Below, piece after piece: positions 26,167 to 37,237 of a stretch of DNA of 64,000 nucleotides. The stretch covers positions 144,436,476 to 144,500,475 of the forward strand of contig NC_081413.1 of NCBI RefSeq assembly GCF_030272615.1, in the 5' to 3' direction. Made by a program: the position numbers and the translations under genes. This DNA comes from Cryptomeria japonica. Taxonomy: Eukaryota > Streptophyta > Pinopsida > Cupressales > Cupressaceae. How positions within the stretch are numbered: the first letter of the stretch is position 1; the number at the start of each line of letters is the position of its first letter. Below the pieces are notes generated by a model. The model had not been told where the DNA came from, did no database searches, and saw only the letters and a list, made by a program, of their open reading frames with translations.

Positions 26167-27748
26167 TGTTGGCATTTGTGCTGAGTATGTTGACATGATG
26201 ATATCATGTTGTCATTGATGTCAATATGATTGAAGAGTGAACCGGCAATATGATGAAATGTGAACCGGTACAATGTGGTGAACTGGTATATGTGCAAAGA
26301 AGTGATCAGGTATATTGAAGCTAAACTGTTGGCAAAGTGAACCGATATAATGATATAAACCGATATATTGAGCAATAGGTGAAGTGGTATGTTTGTCCAA
26401 GAGAACCGGTATGATGAAATGTGAACTGACATATGTAATGTTCTCTATGAGGACTGAACATGATATGACTACCGGTTGGTAGTCTTAGCTTAAGGGTTTC
26501 TGGTTGAAGTGTTCCAAGCCTGTGTAACTCAACCAATGATATTGTGTGATGAGTTAGCATTGTAATGAAGATCTGATCGTGTTGCCACGTCAGCTTGAGT
26601 GCATGAAGGATCTTTCATGAAGGAGATTGATCCTATCTACCTCAAGAATATGCGAAGTCTCTGTAAATGGTGGAGAACGCGTGATGGGTTACAAGCCGCC
26701 ATGAAAGCGGTGAAGAATGAACGATGGAGAATGTCTTGAGATATGTTCAAGACTTTTGTATTCAAATGCAAAGTGTTCAATGGCCAGGATTGAACCGTTT
26801 GAATTACTTAACCTAAATGTTTTAGGGTTTAGGGTTTATGCTATCGACCTATCTGTTTCCTATAAGGTCGATGTTGTGTTTCACGCTGAGGTTGTTGGTA
26901 AATGGTGTGTGTGTATCTAAGTAAAGATATACTTGATTCTTGCTAGACCAGATGAGATAAGAGGATTGATTCCTGCATAGTATGTGTGTATAAGGAAGGT
27001 ACTAAAGTGGATCTATATTAGGCATTGAGTGCTATTATTAGATCATTGTAATACCTATTGATCTTTAACCACTTCAACAGTTGGAAAATCCCTTAACTAG
27101 GTAGCTTTAATCAGCTTGCTATAAATCCTTTAATCGGGTGACTCAAACTCATTGAGTTCTTGAAATCCTCTAACAAGGTAACCTCTAACAAGGTTTAACC
27201 CTTAACCAGGTATTTAGCCATCCCTTAACCAGGTGATCCCTAACATGATCAGTTCCTAGCAGAACCTGTTGTAACAATATTTAACCGGACTAGGCTCCTA
27301 ACATAGCGGACTTCTAAAGAGTTCAAAAGCAGATTGTGGGTATTCATCCCCACCGTGGTTTTTCCTAGTTGGGTTTCCACGTGAAAAATTTGTGTGTCAT
27401 ATGTAGTATTTTTCATGTGATGATTTAAGTGATTTGTGTCTGAAGGTAAATCATGTTGAGCTAGCCGTTATTTTATTTCTGATGATAGATTACCTAATCA
27501 TGCATAAGGGTGAAATGGAAGTGTAGTATTAAGTTGAGTGGAAAGCTAAGTGATCAATCGGTTAATGCTTGTCACAGTTGTTCTTAGCTTTACTGGTTAC
27601 ACTCTGTTTCAGACTGGTGTTACTGTCTATCAGACATTTGCAGTGTTTGCAGTCAAACCGGTTAGATTGTCAAGATATTGTGACCGTACTGATTCATCCC
27701 CCCCTCTCAGTATCGGTTTGGTACTTATTGTTCATCATTGAGTTATCA
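26167..27748 (+). repeat. Copia A 3' LTR
   Basis: TGTTGGCATTTGTGC...GAGTTATCA, colinear with 20182-21742. About 20 bp longer, mainly from extra text near 27590-27620. Followed immediately by a second copy of N1 ORF2 sequence rather than by a 5-bp repeat. Confidence 0.93.
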
Positions 27749-27909
27749 TACACTGTCACATAGAGTAATTGGGAACATCAGAAATTAAGGGTATGTATAT
27801 GAGTGAGCTAATGGGAGAATTTGGAAAGATAAAACTGACATACAAACACATTGAAGACTTAGGGTTTACTGACATTCTGGACATTCCAGATTCAAAGATG
27901 AGATAATCA
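27749..27909 (+). repeat. Duplicated N1 ORF2 segment flanking copia A
   Basis: 161 bp matching 20019-20180, from TACACTxTCACATAGAGTA to GAGATAATCA, with scattered substitutions and one 1-base deletion. The upstream copy ends at the copia A 5' LTR; this copy begins at the end of the 3' LTR and continues into the rest of ORF2. A 162-bp repeat is far longer than the 5-bp duplications at N1, N2 and N3. Confidence 0.9.
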
Positions 27910-30764
27910 GATATGTTTTGAGAAGAGTACATGGGGAGTTTATATGGTTAGACAAACCTTACAAGATCACTAAGGAATTCATCTAGGAAATCACTGGTTT
28001 ACCATTGGTTGGGCAACATCCAGACAAGAAGGTTTTGAATGACTTCGTGAACAAAATCACCGATGTGACATCTGACAAAAGATCTATGAGAGTGAGCACT
28101 ATTACCGATACGAACATCAGATTCAGTAGCATGATCATTAGGTATAAGGTAAATTAGTCAAACCGATTGAATTCTATTTCCAGTTCATGCATTTTAGTTG
28201 CATACAAAGTGATGAGAGAGGATGTGAAATTGGATGTATGTGGTTGGACATTAGATGAGTTGTTAATAAACCTAGGGAAGATTAAGGGAGAAAAGAAGGG
28301 AAAATTTTGGTATGACAACTTGATAGTTTGCTTGATGTTATTTTTCATGAATGATACACCCAGTTTTGGTAAAAGGCAATGGGCATTTGACATCCCAATA
28401 GGGAGACAATTGAAATGGTCAATTGCTGCTTTAGGAAGTCAAAGAGATGATAAGGTATGGGGATATTTCAAAGCATTCCAGAAATCTATGAGGTCTAGGG
28501 TAAGGGTACCTAAGCATATTGTAGAAAAATATTCAACCGACTTATGCTTCATGGTGAAGAAGGATGAAACACTTATGGACACAGTTAAGCCCCGAAAGAT
28601 TTGGATTGAGGAAATGGGCTATGAGGTGGATGCACATATTCTTGATGCCTATGCAAAAATGCTGATTGATGCAACTATTGATGAGGTAGAGAAGCCCTAT
28701 GCTACTATACAACAAAAAACACATGAGGTTGAAACATAGTTCAACTGAAAGAAGAGAGAGAAACATGAAGGAAAGGCTAGAAAATTTGTGGAGAAGGTCT
28801 CAAAGGATATCAAGGAATTAATTGATGCTATCCGAGAGAAAGACAGAAAGAGGAAGACTCCAGAAGTACACATTGAGCCTATTACATTAGATTCTGAATC
28901 TAAGGATTACACACTGTTGGCATTCAAGAGTATTGTAAGGAAGAAAATAGAGGAAACAAAGGTTGAAGCTAAAAAGAAATCGGTTAGGAAGGTTACATTC
29001 AAAATATCGGTACAGAAGAAAACACCAAAAGTAACCACTTCAGCTGCATCTGGTACTGCAAAGAGGAAGAAGAAGAATGACACTGATACAACTATTCAAT
29101 CTGGTAATATGAATATCATTCCACCTAAAACTTGTGAAGAGTTAGTAGATGAAATAACTAAGGATGGCATGTTGAAGAATGTTAAGTTCTATTATGAAAA
29201 ACTAGAGGATGATGAACAAAGAGAGGTAGAGGAAGCAATCTTATTATACTTGGATATTTATAAGAAAGCCTTAATAAAAATTGAAAATCAAATACCGACT
29301 GAGTTGTATAATATGTTAGGTGCTAGAAGACTGTCAGCTATGCAAGAAGATAAGAATATTAAAATTCAAGAGCTATTATCTATTTGTGTTACTATTGTTC
29401 AGATGAAATGGAAAAGACACTTGAGGTGGTAGATAGAAAAGTCTTTAATAGCAAACATAAAATAACTAGTCTGATGCTAGGAAGGGCAAATGAAATAATA
29501 AAAGAGACTCAAAAAGAATGGGTTAAGTTCCTTGGAGAGAACAAAGGATTATTTACTTCACCAGGAATCTAAGACAGACACTATTGACACTCCAGTTGAA
29601 GGAAAAGGAAAGGGGATTATGGGTACTTTACCCTCAGTTTTGAAAAATATTAAGATAGTGGAAAAAAAGCCCCCAGTTGATACAAATGTATAGACAAATA
29701 TTGAGAAACCGGTTAACACAGAGAGTTAAAAAGTTAATGTTGTATAGGATACTAATATTGAGGATAATAGTCCTCCAGATACAAATGTATAGGTTGAGGT
29801 TATAGTTTCTACAGAGGAACTGACAGTTACACAGACTGCACCAAGTGGTGAAGCCACCAGTGCAAGTGAGGAGGTTGTAAGGGCTAAATCATTAGAGGAG
29901 AAGAAAGGGGAATCTGACAGGGAATCGATAGTTGGTCCATCATTGTCAATTGAAACCTCACAAGTAAAAAATAAAAACATAACAGAGATTACTCCTACTG
30001 AATTCATGATGATGGCAGCACACAAACTAATGAAGGAGGGATCTATAGATAAAGGGATTATTGATCAATCAATCACTATTTTACATAGACTTGTCCCGGA
30101 GTGCAAGATTGACAATGAAGCAAGCCCATCTGACAAGCTTAAGAAAATTACTGAGCATATTTCAAAGGATTTCCAATCATTACAACAAATTTCAAACTGA
30201 CAAGCATTGGAGAGGTTAACTCAGGCTAAGAGAGCTGCATTTGATTAGGTGATTGAATCTGAGAAGAAAAAGGTTGATGAGAAACTAAAACTAATAAAAA
30301 AATATTTGAAGCAATGTATAAATATTTATAGGGTATGTTGTAACACTGATATACTTACAACTAATATGGATAAGAAGATAGAATAACTTCAAGAGAAAAT
30401 TGCAAATATAGCTAATTCTTTTGACGAATTGATTTCATTGACTACATCCATTGATGGTCAAATTTTGATTTTGGAAAACCAAATTTCTGATCTTGAGAAG
30501 GAAAGAGACAAAATAATAAGAAGAGCCAGAAGTCTGAGAGGCTTGGTGAGTCCCCGATTGGATTCACTCAATGTACATAAGAAAGAGTGTATGGATATGG
30601 TGGGAAAGCCCACACCAACAGAGGTAAATGAGAAAGAGTCATTTGCACATATACTAAGTGGACTTGTATCTATTTCCAACACATTCAAAATAGGTTGGGA
30701 TACCTATGTTGAGCTATTGGAGAAGGATTATCCGGAAATTTTGAAATTTATTAAGCTCCGGTAA
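27910..30764 (+). pseudogene. N1 ORF2, main piece
   Basis: Mostly one frame (28167-28739, 28788-29432, 29943-30200, 30429-30764), with a local shift near 29390-29570. Order: globular region with EFIWLDKPYKITKE and FWYDNLIVCLMLFFMND; a second block with WGYFKAFQKSM and KYSTDLCFMVKKDETLM; a lysine-rich linker with nuclear-localisation-like KRKKKN; a helical block CEELVDEITKDGMLKN; an acidic low-complexity stretch; then coiled coil with SLTTSIDGQILILENQISDL and SLRGLVSPRLDSLNVHK. Ends KFIKLR at 30764. No pol motif, signal peptide or clear membrane span. Role unknown. Several stops make it a pseudogene, though conserved blocks in N2 and N3 imply past selection. Confidence 0.75.
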
Positions 30765-31042
30765 GATATTTTTGGGATATTCATTGTACAGTTTTTTTTT
30801 TGATCTTTGACATTCTTTTTAGAATTTTTGATGGCATTGATGTCAAGGGGGAGTGATATATATGTGAAAAAGAATAGGATTTGTATAAATTAGGGGGATA
30901 TATAAGAGTTATAGATATGGAGATGTGGAGTATTTTGCATTAATGAATATTCAGCTCAGGGGGAGCAGGCAGAATGAAACTGACAGATGAAACCTTGACC
31001 ATTTTTCACATGAGTGTTGCCATGAATGCCAAAGGGGGAGAT
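30765..31042 (+). promoter_or_regulatory. N1 3' untranslated region with polypurine tracts
   Basis: Upstream tract GTCAAGGGGGAGTG near 30842-30855 directly after TGGCATTGATG; middle tract CTCAGGGGGAGC near 30956; LTR-proximal tract CCAAAGGGGGAGAT ending at 31042 directly after GTTGCCATGAATG. No ORF is supported. Confidence 0.75.
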
Positions 31043-31980
31043 TGTTGGTAATTGACACTCAATTGGTTGGTTTCACTATGTTTTCATTTATGGCAACATG
31101 GTATTGTGTTCCAGCTTCATGTTTTGGTTCATTTGTGTACCGACAGTCACTTCACAGACACTACAACGACACCAGCACCGATAGGACATAAGGATTTCTT
31201 TGGTTACCAACAATGCAGGCCGACATGGTTTTGTAAAAGGTTATCGGTATTGGAGGCCGACATCTCTTGGATCTGGCATTGTCAATTGGTTTTAATATTT
31301 ATGCATTTATGTTATCTGGCCAACATGTAATTTGATATTGTATATATCTTTGTAAGCCAACATAAGGCATGATAAATTGTATAGGGTATATAGGTTAGTT
31401 GGATTAGATCATTTTAAGATATTCATGAAATATGAGATTATGGATATGCGAATGTAATATGATGCAAAATATATCAGCGAGATTATGTATGTGAGGAAAT
31501 TCATATAAGGGTTACTCCGGTAAAGGGTTTAGGGTTTCAGACCTGAATAGACAGAGCTTAAACCAGAACTATATTTTGGCATAGAAGATGTTGTTTTAGC
31601 AGTTCACACTTCTTCGGATTGTAGTCTGGATTTTTATGTAGTCAGTGAGGCTCCTTTTGTGATTGAGCAGTGTGCTCTAGGCTATAAGGATTTCTGCAAG
31701 TGCAGGCCCCTCATATTTTGTAATATCTCTTCATATAGCCAGTGGATTGATATTGTGGGTCACAAATCCCAATGTGGTTTTTCCTCTTTGAGGTTTTCCA
31801 CGTATAATTCTATGTGTTATGATTCTCATTTATGTGATTGTCTTATTGGTTGCTTTACTTCTTTCAATTATGTATGTACTGGTATACTGGTTGGTATATG
31901 CATGTTTTAATAAGGTTAAAATTGATCATTCTGGTATAACACCGATTCACCCCCCCTCTCAGTGTTATTGGATTCCAACA
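31043..31980 (+). repeat. N1 3' LTR
   Basis: 938 bp, TGTTGGTAATTGACAC...GATTCCAACA, colinear with 17425-18309. Keeps the full C-tract CACCCCCCCTCTCAGT near its end. Longer than the 5' LTR by an extra segment near 31600-31650. Confidence 0.93.
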
Positions 31981-31985
31981 TGGTG

Positions 31986-33220
31986 AATCCCACCCACACA
32001 ACCACTTCTTTAACCATTTTAGATACTTTTCTCTTTCTAGCAGGCACATTGAACTTCATGTGCAACTCCATATCTTTCTCCTTAAAGGTTCCAAATATTG
32101 GTTCATTGGGGTCCATCGGTTTTCTCAGAAGATGTTGAACATAAAATTCAATGGTTTGACCATCCACCTCATAACCCATTGGCAAGATCTTGACTATTCT
32201 AGGCTCTACAACTTCCATGTGACATTGGTCTTTGTCCACCATAAAGCAGATAGTGTTCTCATATTTCTCAATAATCTCTTTGGGAATCCTCTCTCTATCT
32301 TTCATCTGACCTTGGAAAGTATTAAAGAAATTCCACAAGGTTGCTACCTGATTTTCCCTATTTCCCAATCTTTGCAAACCTTGTTTGATCTAGGTGGATA
32401 CCGGTAAATCAAAATCCCATTATACTCTACCTGTACCGGGAATTTGGTTCATGAAGTACAATGCCAAACAGACAATTAGAGAATTGAACTTAAATACATT
32501 CTTCTTATTTGATTTAATCTTCTTCAAATTGCTTAGGAGCTCATCAAGAAGAATTGAACAAAGATCATATTGAGTGTCTTCCTTCACCATTTGGTATGTT
32601 GTATAAATGGTTGTTCTAGAGACAGAATTGAGTCTCCTAGATTGATAGACTTTGTAGCCAATGATCATGGATACAAATATCACATCATGCTCTTGGCTAT
32701 CATCAATTATCATAGATATGTTATCAAATTGCGCAACAGTTGCCTTTGTCATAGTCGTGTTACCTACCTTCCTTAGATTTAGTTTGTCACTGGTTTGACG
32801 AAGACATGTGACTACATGAATGGCCTTCTTGGTGATTTTGTATTGCTTGTCTAGCCAAACAAATTCATAATGCACATGGCTTAGGATGTACCTCACCCAT
32901 TCATCCTCATCGAACATAAGAAAATGCACGAATTGTGTGAAACCCTTCCTCTGCAATTGTGCATATTTTGGTTTAAGATTTCCATCTCTGTCTTGAAGGT
33001 ATTGATTATAAAGTGCTAGAATCGCTTCATTTCCAATCTCCTCAATGTTGCAGTGAATATAGGCTCTTACATCATCAACATGCAAAATACCATAGGGAAT
33101 AGATGAGAAAGCACCATTTAGATCATCCCCGACTAAGTTAAATGGGTTCCTCTTAAATTGTGGCCTTGCTCTCTCCGAAACCTCAACTATCAAAGGAGTA
33201 TTAATAGAAGATGATGCCAT
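31986..33220 (-). pseudogene. N2 ORF2, N-terminal piece
   Basis: The longest uninterrupted ORF2 N-terminal region in the window. It starts MASSSINTPLIVEVSER at 33220, continues HVDDVRAYIHCNIEE, EFVWLDKQYKITKKAI and FNSLIVCLALYFMNQ, then after a stop near 32400 WNFFNTFQGQM and ENTICFMVDKDQ. The start is well supported: N3 begins MASGSSTP at the matching place. The piece stops where N1 is inserted (TGGTG), and the frame resumes at 17419. About 400 codons are visible. No assigned family. Confidence 0.8.
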
Positions 33221-33611
33221 TTTTGAGAAAATTAAGGATTAAGAGTGTTCTTCTGTAAATACCTCTTGTTCCAGATGAATGCACAATAACTTCTATCAAA
33301 TCACCTCAAAGCTTTTGATCTCCTTAGAAAACGGTTCGCCTAGCTCTTCTGCTTCTTCTCTTTGCTCATAATGTGAGAAATTATTCACATTCACCCTTTT
33401 TAACCTTGCAAACCCTAATTTCAAGTTGACATAAATGCACTAATATGGTTCAACAGGATGCCCTATCCAACATCAATCAACTCACTGGATGATATAAAGA
33501 TCTGGATAATCATCCCCAAGCATCTGCAATCAACCTTGATCGATCACAAATCTCTCCAAGGGGGTTCTGCAAGATTTTGCATGAAGATGCCACCCCCTAA
33601 GGCCAAATACC
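33221..33611 (-). other. N2 spacer between ORF1 and ORF2
   Basis: About 390 bp with no supported ORF, matching the spacers of N1 and N3 in position and length. Minus-strand CCTTAGGGGGTGGCATCTTC lies just after the ORF1 stop, the same box as in the other copies. Confidence 0.45.
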
Positions 33612-34466
33612 TTAGTTACCAGATGAAGATCCCACACCGGATTTAGGTGCAGATCCACTAGCTTCTTTAAATTCATCCTTTCTGATTGACATCTTCTCAT
33701 GCTTGTCTCTGATCTCCTCTACCTTTGCCTTGCCTTTATCATTAGTTTTGTTCTTGTTTACCAGAGCACTATTGTTAACATTTTTGCTTCTGCAATATTT
33801 TGCAATGTGACTAGTTTTATTGCATACACGACAAACAACATTCTGCATAGGTCTGAAGTTCATCTGATTTGGTCTCATCTTGCATTGGTTAGAGATATGT
33901 CCAAACATCCCACAAGCATAGCATCTCTTGTTTTAAAAATTATCCATTATTGCTCTGCACATATTTGATTTTTGACCAAAATTATTGCATATGAAACATT
34001 GATCGGTAAAGGTAGGACCATTATTCATCCTACTTTTGTATTGATTCACGATATGACCAAATTTATTGCAAGTAAAACATCTACCATTGAATTTATAGGC
34101 ATTGGACTATCTTATCGGAGGATTCTTGCTCTTCTTATGATTATGTTTTGCATTGCCTTGTCCAGATCTAGAGGATTCACCTTTCTCAAATCTAAGTCCT
34201 TGCATGTCCTTTAATTGTCTCTAACTTTCCAGCATCTCATCAAGCCTTGTTGAGATAGCATTGAATTTTTATTTGTATTCATTTACAGTAGCAAGTTCAT
34301 CTCTTAGGGCAATAATCTGTCTCTCAAGTTCTTGACCATTATTCCTTGATTGTGTCAACTGAAGCTTCAATTGATAATTATCATAGGTATGCTTGAAGCA
34401 TTCATCTACTCTTTCCTTCAATTATTAATTCAAATTCTCTTCATTCTTCTTCCGATCTTCAATCTC
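33612..34466 (-). pseudogene. N2 ORF1, zinc-knuckle half
   Basis: Minus-strand reading gives the coiled-coil remainder (QELERQIIALRDELATVNEYK) and then a series of knuckles; clear ones are a GMFGHISNQC unit and CRVCNKTSHIAKYC. It ends with a serine/glycine tail (GSSSGN) and a stop at 33612. Stops interrupt the early part. Insertion H separates this from the N-terminal half, and ...LTK joins EIEDRK in frame when one target copy is discounted. Gag-like nucleic-acid binding is inferred from the knuckles. Confidence 0.72.
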
Positions 34467-34471
34467 TTTAG

Positions 34472-36875
34472 TGACACAGTTAAGGGAGGGAGATCCAATG
34501 AAGAACATCCCTGGTGCAAGAGCACCTAATTTTGAGTTAGTTTTGAGTCCAGTTTCTACATTTTGGTGTGTTTGTTCATAGTTTGGTTTGGAGTGGTGAA
34601 TAAGAGTCTTCTCTTAGGTCTTAATATGTTTTTGTAGTGCTTTGGTATGTTGAATGTCCTTAGGACAATGGATTTTCTCAATTTTGGCTTGTAAGCCCTT
34701 GTAAGCCTGAAATGGCAAAATCTTGCATTTTGATGAAAAATACCTTGAATAGACTTTTTTGGCCTTAGGAAATGTCAATGTAATGGTTTTTAGTCATCTT
34801 AGATGGTTTGAAGGAGAGAACCAAGCATGAAAGGAAAAATGCACTTTTTGGCAAAAGTTGTCAAAGTTGCTTGACAACTTTTTGCATTTTTGGTGCAAAA
34901 GGTTGGTTAGGGAACCAATGGAGAGTTAGTTAGGCCAAAAATGTCATATAATAGCTTTGAGAATCAATGTAATGAGGTTGTTCAATGCCTGAATTAGATT
35001 GGAATACATTTTGAGAATAATTTTTAAGTTTTACATTGCATTTTGTCAAGAATTAGAGCAACAATCTGTACTTAATGGATTGACTGCATTGCTGTACCTT
35101 TCTTATTGTTTTGTTAATGTTATTTTAGTTCCCTAGAAGCAATTTGATTATTTTATTTGTAGGTTTTAATTGAGTTTCTCATTTTATAAGCTCTCGACTT
35201 GAGTAAGGGTTTGAGAGGCCTAGACATGGTTTCAGCTTGAAGTCCTTTGAGTTCCCCTCAATAACCCTTGGGAATCAAGCCATGGAACCTTTGTATAGTT
35301 TACATAGATTTTATTTTCTTTTGGAGGTCATTGAAATCCCAATGAGCATCATTTCCTAGGTGAGTTCAGTCATAGCCTAGTTAGGAAATGAATTAGATTA
35401 TGCAAGTGTTTGCAGGAAAGAGAAGGGTTGGAGTTGCAGAGTATTTGGGATGAACAAGTAATGTGTGGCAAAACATATGTGTGAATTTGGAGGTGTGGCA
35501 GATCAAGGAAGACACCTAAACCTTGGAAAAAGACCAAAACAAGCCCAAAGCCATCTAAAACAAGCATTTCTTGAGTTCCATACCTGTACAGTCAGACTGA
35601 GATTCCTAAATTCAAAATTTGGAAATTACTTCCAAAAGGGTATCCTGATCAACAAAGAGTTTGTGTGGGTCTTTGAAGAATTTGGGAGGAAATCCACAAA
35701 AACTGGTTGGGTAGGTCTAATTGGGGCTCTAGGGCTACTAGGCCTAGAAAGTAGGAAAAGGAAGGAGCGATGGGGAAAAGAATGAACCCCTTACTCAAAA
35801 CCAATTTATTCACTTAGGAAAACATCACAAACACTTGCTACAACCCTTGCAAGAACTTGTGAGGAGTTTTAGAGTAGAAGTTTGGATTTACCCTGGTGAA
35901 TCTCAACCATGCTTGAGCAATCAAGGAGCACATCTGGATTGGGAGCACTCCTAGGGAGCTTAGGTGTCCAAATTGTTTTGAAGACAATATGAACAAAGAA
36001 TTAAGCCCACTAGGACAACATCTAACTTCCCTTAAACAAGGTGTAAGCTCTCTTTGAGTAACCTCCCCATCAATCCCCGCCTTGCAACTCATAAAATAAA
36101 ACACCATGCAAGATATAGACATAACACAAAATACTATGTAGGATACTAACAACCGGTAACAAAACATAAGGTCTAACTGGTAAACAGATAGAGAGAAACC
36201 TAACTGATAGAAACGACACATGATATAACTGGTAACCTAATAGATCAATCATTATAACCAGTTAGTGAATTACATAAGCCTTCAATGGCTACACATGTTG
36301 GACCACAACCTAAGATTACAAAACAATCCATACAACACAAATCTAAGATCCATAGATCTTCTGCTTGAGAAATAAGCCTTTGGTAATAATTTGTAGTGTT
36401 CTCCATTGATCTGGACTTCAGTCCCTCCAAAATTCAGTCCCCCCGGACCAAAATCTATCCAAAAAATAAATCTTTTCTTGGTCTCTACTATCTCCAATCT
36501 CTATCCTACCAAATGAATCTCTAAACTTTCCCTTTATACCATCCACAAGCACTAAAAACTTGATTAAGTTGGCCAAAGACCAATCAGTTCATGATGAAAC
36601 GTGAAAACAATAACATGTATGCCCAAATCACCAAGAACATCTTCAAGTGCATAAACCTTCATGCGGTCCTCTAGGAACATTGAACAAGGCCCCAAACAAC
36701 ATCGCTCAATGATTCATAAGTTACGGAAACCACCTCCAACCTGATTCATCTTTGTTCCATACACTGCGAAACCAACCGGTAAGAACATACCAATTCTGGG
36801 CCAATACTAGGATCAAAGTCTCATCGGGATCAAAATCAAGGTGCCGGTTTGAACTACTCCGATGAACCTGCATCA
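34472..36875. mobile_element. H, unclassified 2.4-kb insertion in N2 ORF1
   Basis: Begins TGACACAGTTAAGG and ends ...AACCTGCATCA. Flanked by TTTAG (34467-34471) and CTTAG (36876-36880), four of five bases alike. N2 ORF1 resumes in register across it. I see no internal direct repeat, no gag/pol and no ORF with a domain. The right part (36100-36875) has AACCGGT and AACTGGT units like the copia LTRs here. TG...CA ends suggest a solo LTR or a short LTR-derived element. The ends are also weakly inverted (TGACACAG / TGATGCAG), so a DNA transposon is not excluded. Confidence 0.65.
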
Positions 36876-36880
36876 CTTAG

Positions 36881-37220
36881 TCAACTTCATCATAATGTAT
36901 TGCATCTCATTTTTCAAGGCAACATTCTCTCTTGCAAGTTTGTCACATTGATTAGCTTTGTCCTGATTTTCCATGCTTTGATCTTCTTTCTCCTTCAGTT
37001 TGTCCATAAATTCCTTTCTCTTGTCTCTTGAAATGTTCACTGGATCCTTCAAGTTATCAATGAAGTCTTCAGCTTCATTCAGGTTTCTCTTTAAGGAACT
37101 AATCTCATTTCTTGTTGTATCAAGATCCTCAAGTGCCACACAAATATGTCTTTGCAAACTAGAATCCATCGATTCAATCTCTCGGACCTTCCTCAAGTGG
37201 TTAGGCTTCCTTAGGGGAAC
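36881..37220 (-). pseudogene. N2 ORF1, coiled-coil half
   Basis: Minus-strand frame open from within the primer site region: LVPLRKPNHLRKVREIESMD, then a highly charged helical stretch to KNEMQYIMMKLTK, where H interrupts. Aligns with N1 (LEKQLEMALEDYD) and N3 (MEKQLEMALEDYD). The likely initiator is the methionine of the ESMD/SLKMAM region, since the frame in N2 and N3 is open upstream without an ATG. A role in gag-like multimerisation is inferred. Confidence 0.72.
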
Positions 37221-37221
37221 T

Positions 37222-37237
37222 AGGATATGATACCAAT
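37222..37237 (-). other. N2 primer binding site
   Basis: Minus-strand ATTGGTATCATATCC directly after the LTR end CCAACA. Its first eight bases fit the tRNA-Met site TGGTATCA; the remainder has drifted. Confidence 0.78.

Larger units (their letters stand above)
20182..27748 (+). mobile_element. Copia A, Ty1/copia retrotransposon inserted in N1 ORF2
   Basis: Full-length layout: LTR (1561 bp), primer site, gag, protease, integrase, reverse transcriptase-RNase H, polypurine tracts, LTR (1582 bp). Integrase before reverse transcriptase defines Ty1/copia. Long LTRs, a tRNA-Met site and duplicated GGGGGAG tracts are reminiscent of the SIRE/Maximus lineage, but no envelope-like ORF follows pol. The coding region has many stops and at least two frameshifts and lost catalytic residues. 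Instead of a 5-bp target duplication, about 162 bp of N1 ORF2 is repeated on both sides. Confidence 0.93.
17425..31980 (+). mobile_element. N1, pol-less LTR retrotransposon inserted in N2 ORF2
   Basis: LTRs at 17425-18309 and 31043-31980 flank a body with primer site, ORF1, ORF2 and polypurine tracts in that order. Identical target duplication TGGTG at 17420-17424 and 31981-31985. Copia A (20182-27748) interrupts ORF2; without it N1 is about 7 kb. The interrupted N2 frame continues in register across N1. N1 belongs to the same family as its host N2 and as N3, but is inserted in opposite orientation to both. Confidence 0.93.
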
